This document shows positions 7,129 through 14,720 of a DNA stretch of 43,373 bases, piece by piece. Made by a program: the position numbers and the translations under genes. The notes beneath the pieces were generated by a model. The model had not been told where the DNA came from. It did not search any database and worked only from the letters and a program-made list of their open reading frames with translations. Numbering within the stretch: the stretch's first letter is position 1; every line of letters starts with the position of its first letter. This DNA is from Chryseobacterium sp. KLBC 52 (GTDB lineage: Bacteria > Bacteroidota > Bacteroidia > Flavobacteriales > Weeksellaceae), in assembly GCF_003347605.1 (NCBI RefSeq), contig NZ_QDFZ01000026.1:1-43373 (forward strand). The letters run 5' to 3'.

Positions 7129-8901
7129 TTATTTTGTCTGATAGCCTCCGTAATATTTTACCGGTGACCAGTCTGGAATAACTGGAAGTGGTGCTGGAGC
7201 TGCTGTTTTGTAGGTTTCATCTCCGTACACTACTTTTCCGTCTACGATCGTCAGTTTTGAAGTGATATTTTTGATGTCTTCATCATTGACCATAAAATAA
7301 TCTTTATCCAAAATGGTAAGATCTGCAAAGTATCCTTTCTGTATTTTTCCTTTCTGATAGTCTTTAATGAGTTCGTATCCTCCGTAAGTAGAAAGTGATA
7401 AAGCTGTTTTTCTGTCCAGCGTATTTTCTTTACCCATCACCTGAGTTCCTCCTATTGTTTTTCCTGTGGTGATCCAGTATAAAGCAACCCATGGGTTATA
7501 ACTTGCCACTCTTGTTCCGTCTGTTCCCAATCCCACTGGAATTCCCATTTCGAGCATTTTTTTCACCGGAGGAGATGCCAAAGCCGGTTTTTTACCATAT
7601 CTGTGGATGAAACTTTCTCCCTGATACGCCATTCTGTGCTGTACTGCAATTCCTCCGCCCAACGCTTTGATTCTTTTCATATTATCTTCGGTAACGGTTT
7701 CTGCGTGGTCGATAAACCATACTAATCCGTTCAAAGGAGTTTCTTTGTTGACTTCTTCAATGACATTTAAAAATCTGGTGATACTTTCATTATAGGTTGC
7801 ATGAATTCTGAAAGGCCATTTATTTTTTACCAGAAGACTTACTACGTCTTTCATGTTTTTTTCCATCGTAGCCGGAAGTTCCGGTCTTGGGAAAAGAAAG
7901 TTTTCAAAATCGGCTCCGTCTGATACGAGGTTTTCTCCTCCTCCGTTGACATGATAATCGATTTCATTAAAATCATTGTGACCATGGTCATCAATTTCTA
8001 CCATTCCAATCCATTTGGTATAATCGGCTAGTTCAGATCCTTTTTTCTGGGCAAATAAGTAGTAAGGAAGTCGAACGGTAATTTTCCCCTGTTTGTTCAG
8101 CTGATCTGTTGTTCCGTAGTCGTCCGGGAAATTCTGGAATCCTCCACCTGCATCCATTACGGCAGTCACTCCTAATCTGTTCAGTTCCGTCATGTATTGA
8201 AGGGTAGAATTTACTTTTTCTTCTTCTTTCAGCTCCGGCAGTTTCGCCAATGTTGAATAAAGAATAAATGCATTAGGCTCTGCCACCAGTAATCCTGTAG
8301 GATCTCCGTTATTGTCTTTTTCAATTAAGCCTTGTGCAGGATTGGGAGTATCTCCATTGATATTCAGTTCTTTTAATCCGGCTTTGTTCAGCCAGGCTTT
8401 TCCATAGAGATACATCACAAAAGTGGGCACATTTCCTGTAGCTTCATTAATTTCAGCCAGCGTGGGAAGTCTTTTTTCTTCAAACTGATATTCATTCCAT
8501 CCTCCGATTACTCTTACCCATTGTCCTTTCGGTGTTCTCTGAGCTTGTTCTTTCAACATTTCCAAAGCTCTTTTTAAAGATTTCACGCCATCCCAACGAA
8601 GTTCAGTATTATAGAACCTTCCTCCGCGAATCACATGCAAATGGCTGTCAAACAATCCGGGAATCACCCTATTTCCTTTGGCATCAATGACTTTTGTATT
8701 ACCATTTTTTAATTTTAAAATCTGAGCGTTGGTTCCCACCTGTAAGATTTTGTGGTCTTTGATGGCAACAGCCTGTGCTTCCGGATTTTTATCATCCATT
8801 GTGGTGATCTTTCCATTGGTGATGATCATGTCTGCTTTCTGAGCATTCAGAATTCCTGCTGCCAGAACTGTGGAAAGTGTAAGTATATTCAGTAGTTTCA
8901 T
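7129..8901 (-). CDS. Exported YtcJ-like metal-dependent amidohydrolase
   Basis: This 590-residue amidohydrolase has a short signal sequence (MKLLNILTLSTVLAAGILNAQ) and the urease-like beta sandwich flanking a TIM barrel. Metal-site motifs of the amidohydrolase 3 (YtcJ) group are present: IPGLFDSHLHV (HxH), FRIHATYNES, WFIDHAETV and GIPVGLGTDGTRVASYNPW. The substrate is unknown; the family hydrolyses amide or ester bonds of small cyclic compounds. An in-frame codon at 8961 would add 20 residues read through a 13-bp hairpin (8925-8953), so the start at 8901, directly before the signal peptide, is preferred. It is co-oriented with the isochorismatase-fold and pirin genes. Confidence 0.87.
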   Translation of the reverse strand: MKLLNILTLSTVLAAGILNAQKADMIITNGKITTMDDKNPEAQAVAIKDHKILQVGTNAQILKLKNGNTKVIDAKGNRVIPGLFDSHLHVIRGGRFYNTELRWDGVKSLKRALEMLKEQAQRTPKGQWVRVIGGWNEYQFEEKRLPTLAEINEATGNVPTFVMYLYGKAWLNKAGLKELNINGDTPNPAQGLIEKDNNGDPTGLLVAEPNAFILYSTLAKLPELKEEEKVNSTLQYMTELNRLGVTAVMDAGGGFQNFPDDYGTTDQLNKQGKITVRLPYYLFAQKKGSELADYTKWIGMVEIDDHGHNDFNEIDYHVNGGGENLVSDGADFENFLFPRPELPATMEKNMKDVVSLLVKNKWPFRIHATYNESITRFLNVIEEVNKETPLNGLVWFIDHAETVTEDNMKRIKALGGGIAVQHRMAYQGESFIHRYGKKPALASPPVKKMLEMGIPVGLGTDGTRVASYNPWVALYWITTGKTIGGTQVMGKENTLDRKTALSLSTYGGYELIKDYQKGKIQKGYFADLTILDKDYFMVNDEDIKNITSKLTIVDGKVVYGDETYKTAAPAPLPVIPDWSPVKYYGGYQTK

Positions 8902-8924
8902 TATTTCAATATTTAAGTTTGAAG

Positions 8925-8953
8925 GTTTCGGCAGGCTTTCAGCCTGCCGAAAC
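8925..8953. repeat. Perfect 13-bp hairpin between two operon genes
   Basis: GTTTCGGCAGGCT-TTC-AGCCTGCCGAAAC lies between the isochorismatase-fold gene and the amidohydrolase start. No T run follows on the minus strand, so it is not a standard terminator. It may be a REP-like insertion, an mRNA stabiliser or a processing site. Confidence 0.7.
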
Positions 8954-8960
8954 AGCCCCA

Positions 8961-9650
8961 TTAGTGTTTTAACATTTCCTGAGCATACTGAATTCCAATA
9001 CCGTAAGCTCCACCATGTTTTTTCATCAGGTCATTAACCGGCTTGTATGTTTCTTTTCTTGCCCAATCTCTCTGCAATTCCAATACATACTGAACAGAAG
9101 TGATAGGATGTGCTCCTGCCTGAACCATACGGGTGATTGACTGATCGTGCGCTTCTTTAGAAATATCCCCTGAAGCATCGGTTACTACGTAAACATCATA
9201 ACCTTCGTCAATCGCTGATAATACAGGGCCTACGATACATACGCTTGTCCATAATCCGGCAAAAACCAGTTTCTTTTTATTTTTTCCTGTAATGGCTTTG
9301 TGAGCATTAACATCTTCCCATGTATTCATAGTGGTTCTGTCTACATATCCACTGGTTGCTTGAGGATATACTTCTGAAATTTCCGGGAAAACAGGTCCGC
9401 TGAATGACTTTTCCGCCACCGTCGTTACCACTGTAGGCACATTAAATATTTTTGATCCACCCGCTACCAGTGCCACATTATTTCTTAATTCTTCCATACT
9501 GATGCTTTTGGTGGCGAAAGCCATTTGTCCTTCGTGGTCTATAAGCACTACGGCATGATTGGTAGGATTTAATAATGATTTTCCAGGGTTTTGAGCTGAT
9601 GCTGTTAATGATAATAAACCAGCTGCAAATGATAGGATTAATTTTTTCAT
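8961..9650 (-). CDS. Exported isochorismatase-fold (YcaC-like) hydrolase
   Basis: The 229-residue protein carries a signal peptide (MKKLILSFAAGLLSLTASAQ) and one isochorismatase-fold domain. The catalytic Asp38 (VVLIDHEGQ) and nucleophilic Cys138 (LVFAGLWTSVCIV) are visible, as is VVTDASGDISKEAHDQSITRMVQAGA, close to the YcaC subgroup. The third triad residue (Lys) is not obvious; YVDRTTMNTWEDV lies at that place. YcaC proteins are usually cytoplasmic, so export is unusual. It sits between pirin and the amidohydrolase with gaps of 45 and 59 bp, consistent with one operon. Confidence 0.84.
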   Translation of the reverse strand: MKKLILSFAAGLLSLTASAQNPGKSLLNPTNHAVVLIDHEGQMAFATKSISMEELRNNVALVAGGSKIFNVPTVVTTVAEKSFSGPVFPEISEVYPQATSGYVDRTTMNTWEDVNAHKAITGKNKKKLVFAGLWTSVCIVGPVLSAIDEGYDVYVVTDASGDISKEAHDQSITRMVQAGAHPITSVQYVLELQRDWARKETYKPVNDLMKKHGGAYGIGIQYAQEMLKH

Positions 9651-9695
9651 AATAATTTAAAATTTAAGAATTGTTCTTTTTGTTTAATTTTTTAT

Positions 9696-10571
9696 TTATA
9701 GTGTCATCGGTACTTCCATCAAAAGGATTTTCGTACCTTCTTTAAGGGATTTGATCGTAATTTCCTGAATATCCCAGACTCCGAATCCATCACGTTCTTC
9801 TATGATCTCTCCACCTATTTCTGCGCTTCCTTTAAGGATGAAAGCATAGATTCCGTTTCCTTTTTTTCTGATTTGATAATGGGTTTCTTTATTCTGATCA
9901 AAAGTTCCCAGGTGAAACCATGCATCCTGATGAATCCATACACCTTCGTCATCTGCATTGGGAGAAAGAATCTGTTGAAATTGATTGTGACCTTTGGTTT
10001 TATCTAATGTAATCTGATCATATCTCGGCGTCACATTTCTTTTTTTCGGATAAATCCAGATTTGAAGGAATTTCACCAGTTGATCACTGTTTTTATTGAA
10101 TTCGCTGTGCATAATTCCGGTTCCTGCACTCATGACCTGAATATCTCCGCTTCTGATCACGGCTGTATTTCCCATGCTGTCTTTGTGTTCAAGATCACCT
10201 TCCAAAGGAATACTGATGATTTCCATATTGTCGTGAGGGTGGGTTCCAAAACCTCTTCCTGCTTCCACTTTATCATCATTCAGGACTCTTAATACTCCGA
10301 AGTGCATTCTTTCAGGGTTGTAATAATTCGCAAAACTGAAAGTGTGCTGGCTCAACAGCCATCCGTGATCCGCTTTCCCTCTTGAGTCTGCTCTGTGGAT
10401 CACTGAGTTTTCTTTTATTTTTGATTCTGTATTGGGAAGATGATTGTATCCGATCGGTTCTAATGGTTCGATCTCATCGATATCATTTTTCATAGCGCTG
10501 ACCAAAGAAGCTGATGCTACAAACATTCCTGTTCCCAATAATCCTTTCTTTAAAAAATCTTTTCTGTCCAT
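9696..10571 (-). CDS. Pirin family protein with an N-terminal export-like sequence
   Basis: This 291-residue bicupin has the four pirin metal ligands: His111 and His113 (GTHPHDNMEII) and His155 and Glu157 (GTGIMHSEF), with the same spacing as human pirin. Pirins act as quercetinase-type dioxygenases or redox-sensing cofactors. The N-terminus MDRKDFLKKGLLGTGMFVASASLVSA resembles a Tat-type signal but with RK instead of RR, so export is uncertain; most pirins lack any signal. It is the first gene of the operon, and its promoter carries a dyad shared with the dioxygenase gene at 16379-17311. Confidence 0.87.
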   Translation of the reverse strand: MDRKDFLKKGLLGTGMFVASASLVSAMKNDIDEIEPLEPIGYNHLPNTESKIKENSVIHRADSRGKADHGWLLSQHTFSFANYYNPERMHFGVLRVLNDDKVEAGRGFGTHPHDNMEIISIPLEGDLEHKDSMGNTAVIRSGDIQVMSAGTGIMHSEFNKNSDQLVKFLQIWIYPKKRNVTPRYDQITLDKTKGHNQFQQILSPNADDEGVWIHQDAWFHLGTFDQNKETHYQIRKKGNGIYAFILKGSAEIGGEIIEERDGFGVWDIQEITIKSLKEGTKILLMEVPMTL

Positions 10572-10603
10572 ATCAGATTGTTATTTGTTCTTGTTTGATA
10601 GGA

Positions 10604-10653
10604 CAAATTTAGAGAGACCGGAAACCCTGCACATTTAACTAGTTTAATAAATG
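10604..10653 (-). promoter_or_regulatory. Pirin-operon promoter with shared upstream dyad
   Basis: On the minus strand the -7 element TAAATTTG (10604-10611) is preceded, exactly 20 bp upstream, by a 22-bp site at 10632-10653 with inverted ends CATTTA-N10-TAAATG. The same site, spacing and much of the intervening sequence occur at 17329-17378. A 22-bp dyad upstream of -7 suits a Crp/Fnr-type dimer, and such a gene lies immediately upstream (11052-11636). Confidence 0.7.
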
Positions 10654-10663
10654 ACTTTGAAGC

Positions 10664-10696
10664 AAAAAAAAATGCCGGATACTTTTGTATCCGGCA
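10664..10696 (-). terminator. Intrinsic terminator downstream of the Crp-like gene
   Basis: On the minus strand the perfect hairpin TGCCGGATAC-AAAA-GTATCCGGCA is followed by nine T residues. It ends the transcript of the regulator at 11052-11636 just before the pirin promoter. Confidence 0.93.
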
Positions 10697-10798
10697 GTAT
10701 AACTATAATGGATTGTTATTTTTTGGAAAGTGTAAAAGTCTTTTTACTCTTAGGAACTATTTAATTTGATATAATATTTTAAAGAATAACTCTATTTA

Positions 10799-10866
10799 GA
10801 TTTCTACGGAATAACAAACTGTGTGGGTAAGACCGTTATTTCAACTGTGTCATTACGTAGGAATCT
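10799..10866 (+). repeat. REP-like palindromic repeat, family A
   Basis: Arms GATTTCTACGGAATAACAAA and TGTCATTACGTAGGAATC surround a centre with TGTGTGGGTAAG. This copy is followed about 30 bp later by a family B copy, as at 1226-1324. Together they fill most of the 10697-11051 gap, where no gene is seen. Confidence 0.75.
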
Positions 10867-10893
10867 CTATATGAATGATAAGCAAAAAAATAA

Positions 10894-10971
10894 TTGGAAA
10901 ACGCAAAGACGCAAGTTGTTTTTTAAGCTAAATATTTTTAAGGCGCAAGGATTTTATCTCCGATAAAATGG
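10894..10971 (+). repeat. Dispersed intergenic repeat, family B (copy 2)
   Basis: TTGGAAAACGCAAAGACGCAAG, split as TTGGAAAACGC and AAAGACGCAAG, is followed by TTTTTAAGGCGC and the hairpin ATTTTATC-TCC-GATAAAAT. It matches 1247-1324 over its whole length with few differences. Confidence 0.7.
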
Positions 10972-11051
10972 GTGACTATAATTTCACAGGAATATTCACA
11001 CCTATAAATCCATGCGAATCTCTGCAATCTGCAAGTATAAAAAACTAAGAT

Positions 11052-11636
11052 CTATTTCTCCTTTGAAGCAAGACGCTTTCTGATGGTACTTACAAATTCT
11101 TTTGAAACCCCAAGGTAAGAAGCAATATAGTATTGTGCGACTCTTTGTGGGATTGAAGGATATACTTTGATGAACTCAAGATACCTGTCTGATGCGGTTT
11201 TGGAAATCGTATTGACCAATCGGCTCTGCAGGGTTGCCAGGTTTCTCTGAACCAGCATTCTGAAAACTCTTTCAAATTTGGGAACTTCCTGCAGTAGTTT
11301 TTCTTTTGTTGTGGGATTCAGCATATAGATTTCCGAGTCTTCCAGTGTTTCAATAAAAACCTTAGAAGGCTTCTGTTCATGAAATGATGCAATATCACTG
11401 ATCCACCAATCTTCAATGGCAAACAGTAATGTTACTTCAGAACCATTATCATCCAAACAATACATTCTCACACATCCTTTGTGAATATACCCTTCAAACT
11501 GGCAGATCTCTCCTTCTCTGAGCAAAACCGTTTTCTTTGGAAACGACTGGCAGACAAGCAGATCTGTAAAGGTTTTTTCTTCTTCCGGAGTGATTGAAAT
11601 AAATCGCGTAATATTTTTGATGATATTTTCGAACAT
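11052..11636 (-). CDS. Crp/Fnr family transcriptional regulator
   Basis: This 194-residue regulator has an N-terminal cyclic-nucleotide-binding-like domain (about 25-115: FPKKTVLLREGEICQFEGYIHKGCVRMY ... LFAIEDWWISD in pieces) and a C-terminal helix-turn-helix (about 150-190: PQRVAQYYIASYLG and SKEFVSTIRKRL). No cysteine cluster of the Fnr type is seen, and the phosphate-binding cassette is not conserved, so the ligand is unknown. The start MFENIIKN at 11636 is 10 bp after the preceding gene; a longer form would overlap that gene. It is the natural candidate to bind the 22-bp dyads upstream of the pirin and dioxygenase genes, but this is inference. Confidence 0.85.
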   Translation of the reverse strand: MFENIIKNITRFISITPEEEKTFTDLLVCQSFPKKTVLLREGEICQFEGYIHKGCVRMYCLDDNGSEVTLLFAIEDWWISDIASFHEQKPSKVFIETLEDSEIYMLNPTTKEKLLQEVPKFERVFRMLVQRNLATLQSRLVNTISKTASDRYLEFIKVYPSIPQRVAQYYIASYLGVSKEFVSTIRKRLASKEK

Positions 11637-11646
11637 AATGTCAGGT

Positions 11647-11958
11647 TTATCCCTGCAAATTAGGAAAAAGACTGTAAACTTCATTCTTTAAAAGTCCACT
11701 TCCTCCTCCGTAATGATCGATTACTTTAACGTCCTTATCCAAACCGGCACAGAATATTTTTATATCTTTCTCAAAATCCTCCTCTAAGCCGGAACTTAAA
11801 AGAACAATATCTACCGTATTTTCTTTTACATATTCATAGCAGAAATTTTCATCACTTTGTATTTCTGCTGTCCAGCCTTCATTGTTTTCTATAATTCTTT
11901 TTAAAGTATCCAGAATTTCCTGATTCTTTCCTATGACTAAAAAATGTAATGTTTTCAT
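11647..11958 (-). CDS. Small receiver-like (pseudo-receiver) protein
   Basis: The 103-residue protein has the length and strand pattern of a CheY-type receiver: LHFLVIGKNQEILDTLKRII (strand 1, helix 1), VDIVLLSSGLEEDFEKD (strand 3) and DVKVIDHYGGGSGLLKNEV (strands 4-5). The phospho-acceptor position after DIVLL is Ser instead of Asp, and the N-terminal acidic pair is missing, so it is unlikely to be phosphorylated. It precedes the Crp-like gene by 10 bp and is probably co-transcribed with it, perhaps as a partner. No sequence-level family is recognised; the fold assignment is tentative. Confidence 0.6.
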   Translation of the reverse strand: MKTLHFLVIGKNQEILDTLKRIIENNEGWTAEIQSDENFCYEYVKENTVDIVLLSSGLEEDFEKDIKIFCAGLDKDVKVIDHYGGGSGLLKNEVYSLFPNLQG

Positions 11959-12048
11959 GTTGTTCAGTGTTTAAAGTTTAAAATTCAAGGTTTAAGGTTT
12001 AGAGTTTAATGTTTATATTGTTTATGTAAAGGGTAAAATGACGATTTG
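11959..12048. repeat. TTTAA-rich low-complexity leader of the pseudo-receiver gene
   Basis: The sequence upstream of the gene at 11958 consists of imperfect repeats of GTTTAAAGTTTAAA, GGTTTAAGGTTTAG and AGTTTAATGTTTAT. No clear promoter or gene is seen. Confidence 0.5.
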
Positions 12049-12115
12049 GATTCCTGCGGAATGAGATAGTGTGTGGATAAATAAAGTGCTTAGTTTGTCC
12101 ATTCCGTAGCAATTT
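12049..12115 (+). repeat. REP-like palindromic repeat, family A
   Basis: GGATTCCTGCGGAATGAGA and TTTGTCCATTCCGTAGCAAT flank TGTGTGGATAAATAAAGTG. Position and composition agree with the copy at 13966-14032. Confidence 0.75.
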
Positions 12116-12121
12116 ACACTC

Positions 12122-12239
12122 TTACAATTTCAAACGCACCCATCCTCAAACTCACCCACTCGTATCCGAAAGTCGAAACCTCACACCCCACTCTCAAACT
12201 CTCTTACCCTCAAACCCGTATCACGCATCCCGAACCTTC
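12122..12239 (-). repeat. Low-complexity repeat, family C
   Basis: Read on the minus strand, this contains GGGATGCGTGATACGGGTTT, AGAGAGTTTGAGAGTGGGG and GAGTTTGAGG, directly after the antiporter stop codon. It is related to 15711-15881, 20577-20656 and 21515-21622. Confidence 0.55.
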
Positions 12240-13850
12240 CTACAAATGCTTATTCCCTGTAATTTTCAATTCGTTTAAATCCAGTTGTGATTCTGCTTTT
12301 CGGATTTCATCATCACTGAAAAGTTTTTCACGTTTCATTTTAAACAGTTCTTTTCGCTGTAAGGCAAATATATCCAGCATTACTTTATGATATTCTGCCA
12401 TATCATTTCGTCTGTTGGTACACATTTCAATAGAATTGAGATGATTCTGGTGAAGTTTGATATCACTTTCCAGCGCCTTTTTAAGGTTCTCCAGCAGACC
12501 ATTGCTGTTCACCGCTTCATTGTATTCATTATCAAGTTTATGAACGGCAAGTTTATCCAGTCTCATCTGAATTCCGGCCTGCTGTTCGTGAGAAGGCAAA
12601 ATATGATCAATCTCTCCTATTTTGGTTAATTTAATGATCAAAGGCAGGGTAAGTCCCTGAAACACCAAGGTTACAAAAATAACCACAAATGTTATAAAAA
12701 TAATCAGATTTCTCATCGGAAACTCAGCTTGTGAATTCATCATCACCGGAATAGACAAGGCTGTTGCCAGGGAAACCACTCCTCTCATTCCTGCCCAACC
12801 TATGATTAAAGGATTTTTCCATCCCGGACTCGGATCACGGCGGGCCTTTTCACTAAACCATCTTGGAAGATGAGCCACTGGATAGATCCATAAAAGACGT
12901 ACCACAATGACGATCAGGCTTATAATCAAACCATATTTAATACCTTCCATTACTGAAATGTCCCCTAATCCATTGATTATATCCGGAAGTTCAAGACCAA
13001 TCAATACAAAAACCAAAGCATTCATCACAAAAATCAGGGTGTTCCAGACTCCTGTCATATTGATTCTGGTAGTTCCGGTTTTGAAAATCTCATGAGCACG
13101 GAAAGACATAAACAACCCTCCGCTCACGACAGCCATCACTCCAGAAAAATGAAAATGTTCCGCAGAAAGAAATAAAATATATGGCGTCATTACCGTAAGT
13201 GCTGCATCAATAGCGGGTGTAGTGGGTAAAAAACGGTGAATAGCATAAAAAATATGAGCTCCTGCAATCCCTACGACAACACCCATACCTGCTACCAGAA
13301 AAAACTGTCCAGTCGCTTCATGCATTGAGAAAGCACCTGTCATTACAGCGGCCAAAGCAAATCTGAAAACAATCAGTGAAGAAGCATCATTAATCAAACT
13401 TTCTCCTTCCAATATGGCAATCGTACGTTTGGGAACTTTTAATCCTTTTAAAACTGTTGTGGCAGCTACAGCATCCGGCGGCGAAACAATTCCTCCCAAT
13501 AAGAATCCTAATGCCAGTGTAAATCCCGGAATCAACATTTGTGAAGTGTAGGCAACTACTAAAGAAGTCAGAAATACCAACCCGAAAGCCAAGAGACTGA
13601 TGGGACGCTTCCATTTCCAGAAGTCATTCCATGAAGTGTACCAGGCTGCTTCGTATAAAAGAGGTGGTAAGAAAATCAGAAATATAATCTCCGGATCCAG
13701 CTTTAAAACAGGGACTCCGGGAATAAGGCTGATCCCCAATCCGGCAAGTACCAGAAAGATAGGATAGGCTATTTTGATCCGCTGTGCCAGCATGACCAGC
13801 AGCATAACGAGTAATAAAAGTCCTAATATTAAAAGTAATTGTTCGTGCAT
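12240..13850 (-). CDS. CPA1-type Na+/H+ antiporter
   Basis: This 536-residue inner membrane antiporter has about 12-13 hydrophobic helices over residues 1-405 and a charged cytoplasmic tail of about 120 residues. CPA1 (NhaP/NHE) signatures are clear: FLPPLLYEAAW, GGIVSPPDAVAATTVLK, the ion-binding GESLINDASSLIVF, and WAGMRGVVSLATALSIP. It would exchange cytoplasmic Na+ or K+ for protons. It stands alone between repeat-filled gaps; nothing ties it to the detoxification genes except orientation. Confidence 0.92.
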   Translation of the reverse strand: MHEQLLLILGLLLLVMLLVMLAQRIKIAYPIFLVLAGLGISLIPGVPVLKLDPEIIFLIFLPPLLYEAAWYTSWNDFWKWKRPISLLAFGLVFLTSLVVAYTSQMLIPGFTLALGFLLGGIVSPPDAVAATTVLKGLKVPKRTIAILEGESLINDASSLIVFRFALAAVMTGAFSMHEATGQFFLVAGMGVVVGIAGAHIFYAIHRFLPTTPAIDAALTVMTPYILFLSAEHFHFSGVMAVVSGGLFMSFRAHEIFKTGTTRINMTGVWNTLIFVMNALVFVLIGLELPDIINGLGDISVMEGIKYGLIISLIVIVVRLLWIYPVAHLPRWFSEKARRDPSPGWKNPLIIGWAGMRGVVSLATALSIPVMMNSQAEFPMRNLIIFITFVVIFVTLVFQGLTLPLIIKLTKIGEIDHILPSHEQQAGIQMRLDKLAVHKLDNEYNEAVNSNGLLENLKKALESDIKLHQNHLNSIEMCTNRRNDMAEYHKVMLDIFALQRKELFKMKREKLFSDDEIRKAESQLDLNELKITGNKHL

Positions 13851-13904
13851 GTTTTTTGAAGTTAGATTTCAGGTTCTGATCATTTATGTTTGGGCTAAAG
13901 CCAG

Positions 13905-13950
13905 TGGTAAATTTATTTTTTTAAAGGCGGGCTAAAGCCTGCCGCTATTG
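13905..13950. repeat. GGCTAAAGCC-type intergenic repeat
   Basis: GGGCTAAAGCCAG and GGCGGGCTAAAGCCTGCCGC form short GC hairpins of a type seen between genes in many Flavobacteriia. A fragment GCGGCTAAAGTCGC also occurs near 3882. Confidence 0.5.
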
Positions 13951-13965
13951 AATGTTTATTTATTG

Positions 13966-14032
13966 AGACTCCTACGGAGTGACAATCTGTATGGATAGAT
14001 TATGCGCATACTTTGTCATTCCGTATGAATCC
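13966..14032 (+). repeat. REP-like palindromic repeat, family A (best copy)
   Basis: GACTCCTACGGAGTGACAA and CTTTGTCATTCCGTATGAAT are separated by a centre with TGTATGGATAG. It lies between the antiporter and the esterase genes. Confidence 0.75.
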
Positions 14033-14094
14033 CCACTTCACTTAAACACCTAAAAGATCATTAAAAATTATAAATACATTCAAAGTTAAAATAC

Positions 14095-14715
14095 TTATTT
14101 AAATATAACTGAATTAGCAATTTCAATTTCTTCCTCGTTAATAGAATGTCCGAAATTGGCATATACTTTTTCAGTTACCTCTGCATTCATTTCTCTTAAA
14201 ATATTGGCTGTAGCATATACTCTTTCTACCGGAACATGAAAATCAGGATTGCTGGTTCCCAGGAAAACCGGAGTTCCTGCAAAATCGCCATTATAATTTT
14301 CACGGTTGATTTTATCTCCAATCACACCACCAATAATGGCTGCTGCTCCACCGAACTTCTGAGCGTTTCGGGCTAAAAATTCAAGGGTAAGACAGGCTCC
14401 CTGGGAAAATCCGAAGAAGTAAATGTTTTCAGGTTTAATTCCTGCATTAACAGCTGCTTTTACAGTTTCTTCAACCATTTCAATAGCAGATGATAACCAC
14501 GGTTCATTTTGTTCTACGGGAGCTATAAATGAAAAAGGATACCAGGTGTGATTCAAAGCCTGTGGAGCCAGCAGTGCATAATCTTTTACATTTAAATGCT
14601 GGGACAAACTCAGAATATCCTGAGCACTTCCTCCGCGTCCATGAATCATTATTAAAGCTTTTTCTGCCTGATTTAAGGGTATTCCTGCTGTTTTTATATT
14701 TAAAATATGACTCAT
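14095..14715 (-). CDS. MhqD-like alpha/beta hydrolase (carboxylesterase/phospholipase family)
   Basis: This 206-residue cytoplasmic serine hydrolase belongs to the carboxylesterase/phospholipase family. The oxyanion loop MIHGRGGS (23-30), nucleophile elbow GFSQGA (Ser104), Asp158 (NPDFHVP) and His190 (NFGHSINEEE) make a complete triad. It lies 5 bp after a ring-cleaving dioxygenase gene, the same pairing as mhqE-mhqD in Bacillus, where these genes respond to quinones. The inferred role is hydrolysis of ring-cleavage or conjugate products. Confidence 0.87.
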   Translation of the reverse strand: MSHILNIKTAGIPLNQAEKALIMIHGRGGSAQDILSLSQHLNVKDYALLAPQALNHTWYPFSFIAPVEQNEPWLSSAIEMVEETVKAAVNAGIKPENIYFFGFSQGACLTLEFLARNAQKFGGAAAIIGGVIGDKINRENYNGDFAGTPVFLGTSNPDFHVPVERVYATANILREMNAEVTEKVYANFGHSINEEEIEIANSVIFK

Positions 14716-14720
14716 TATTT

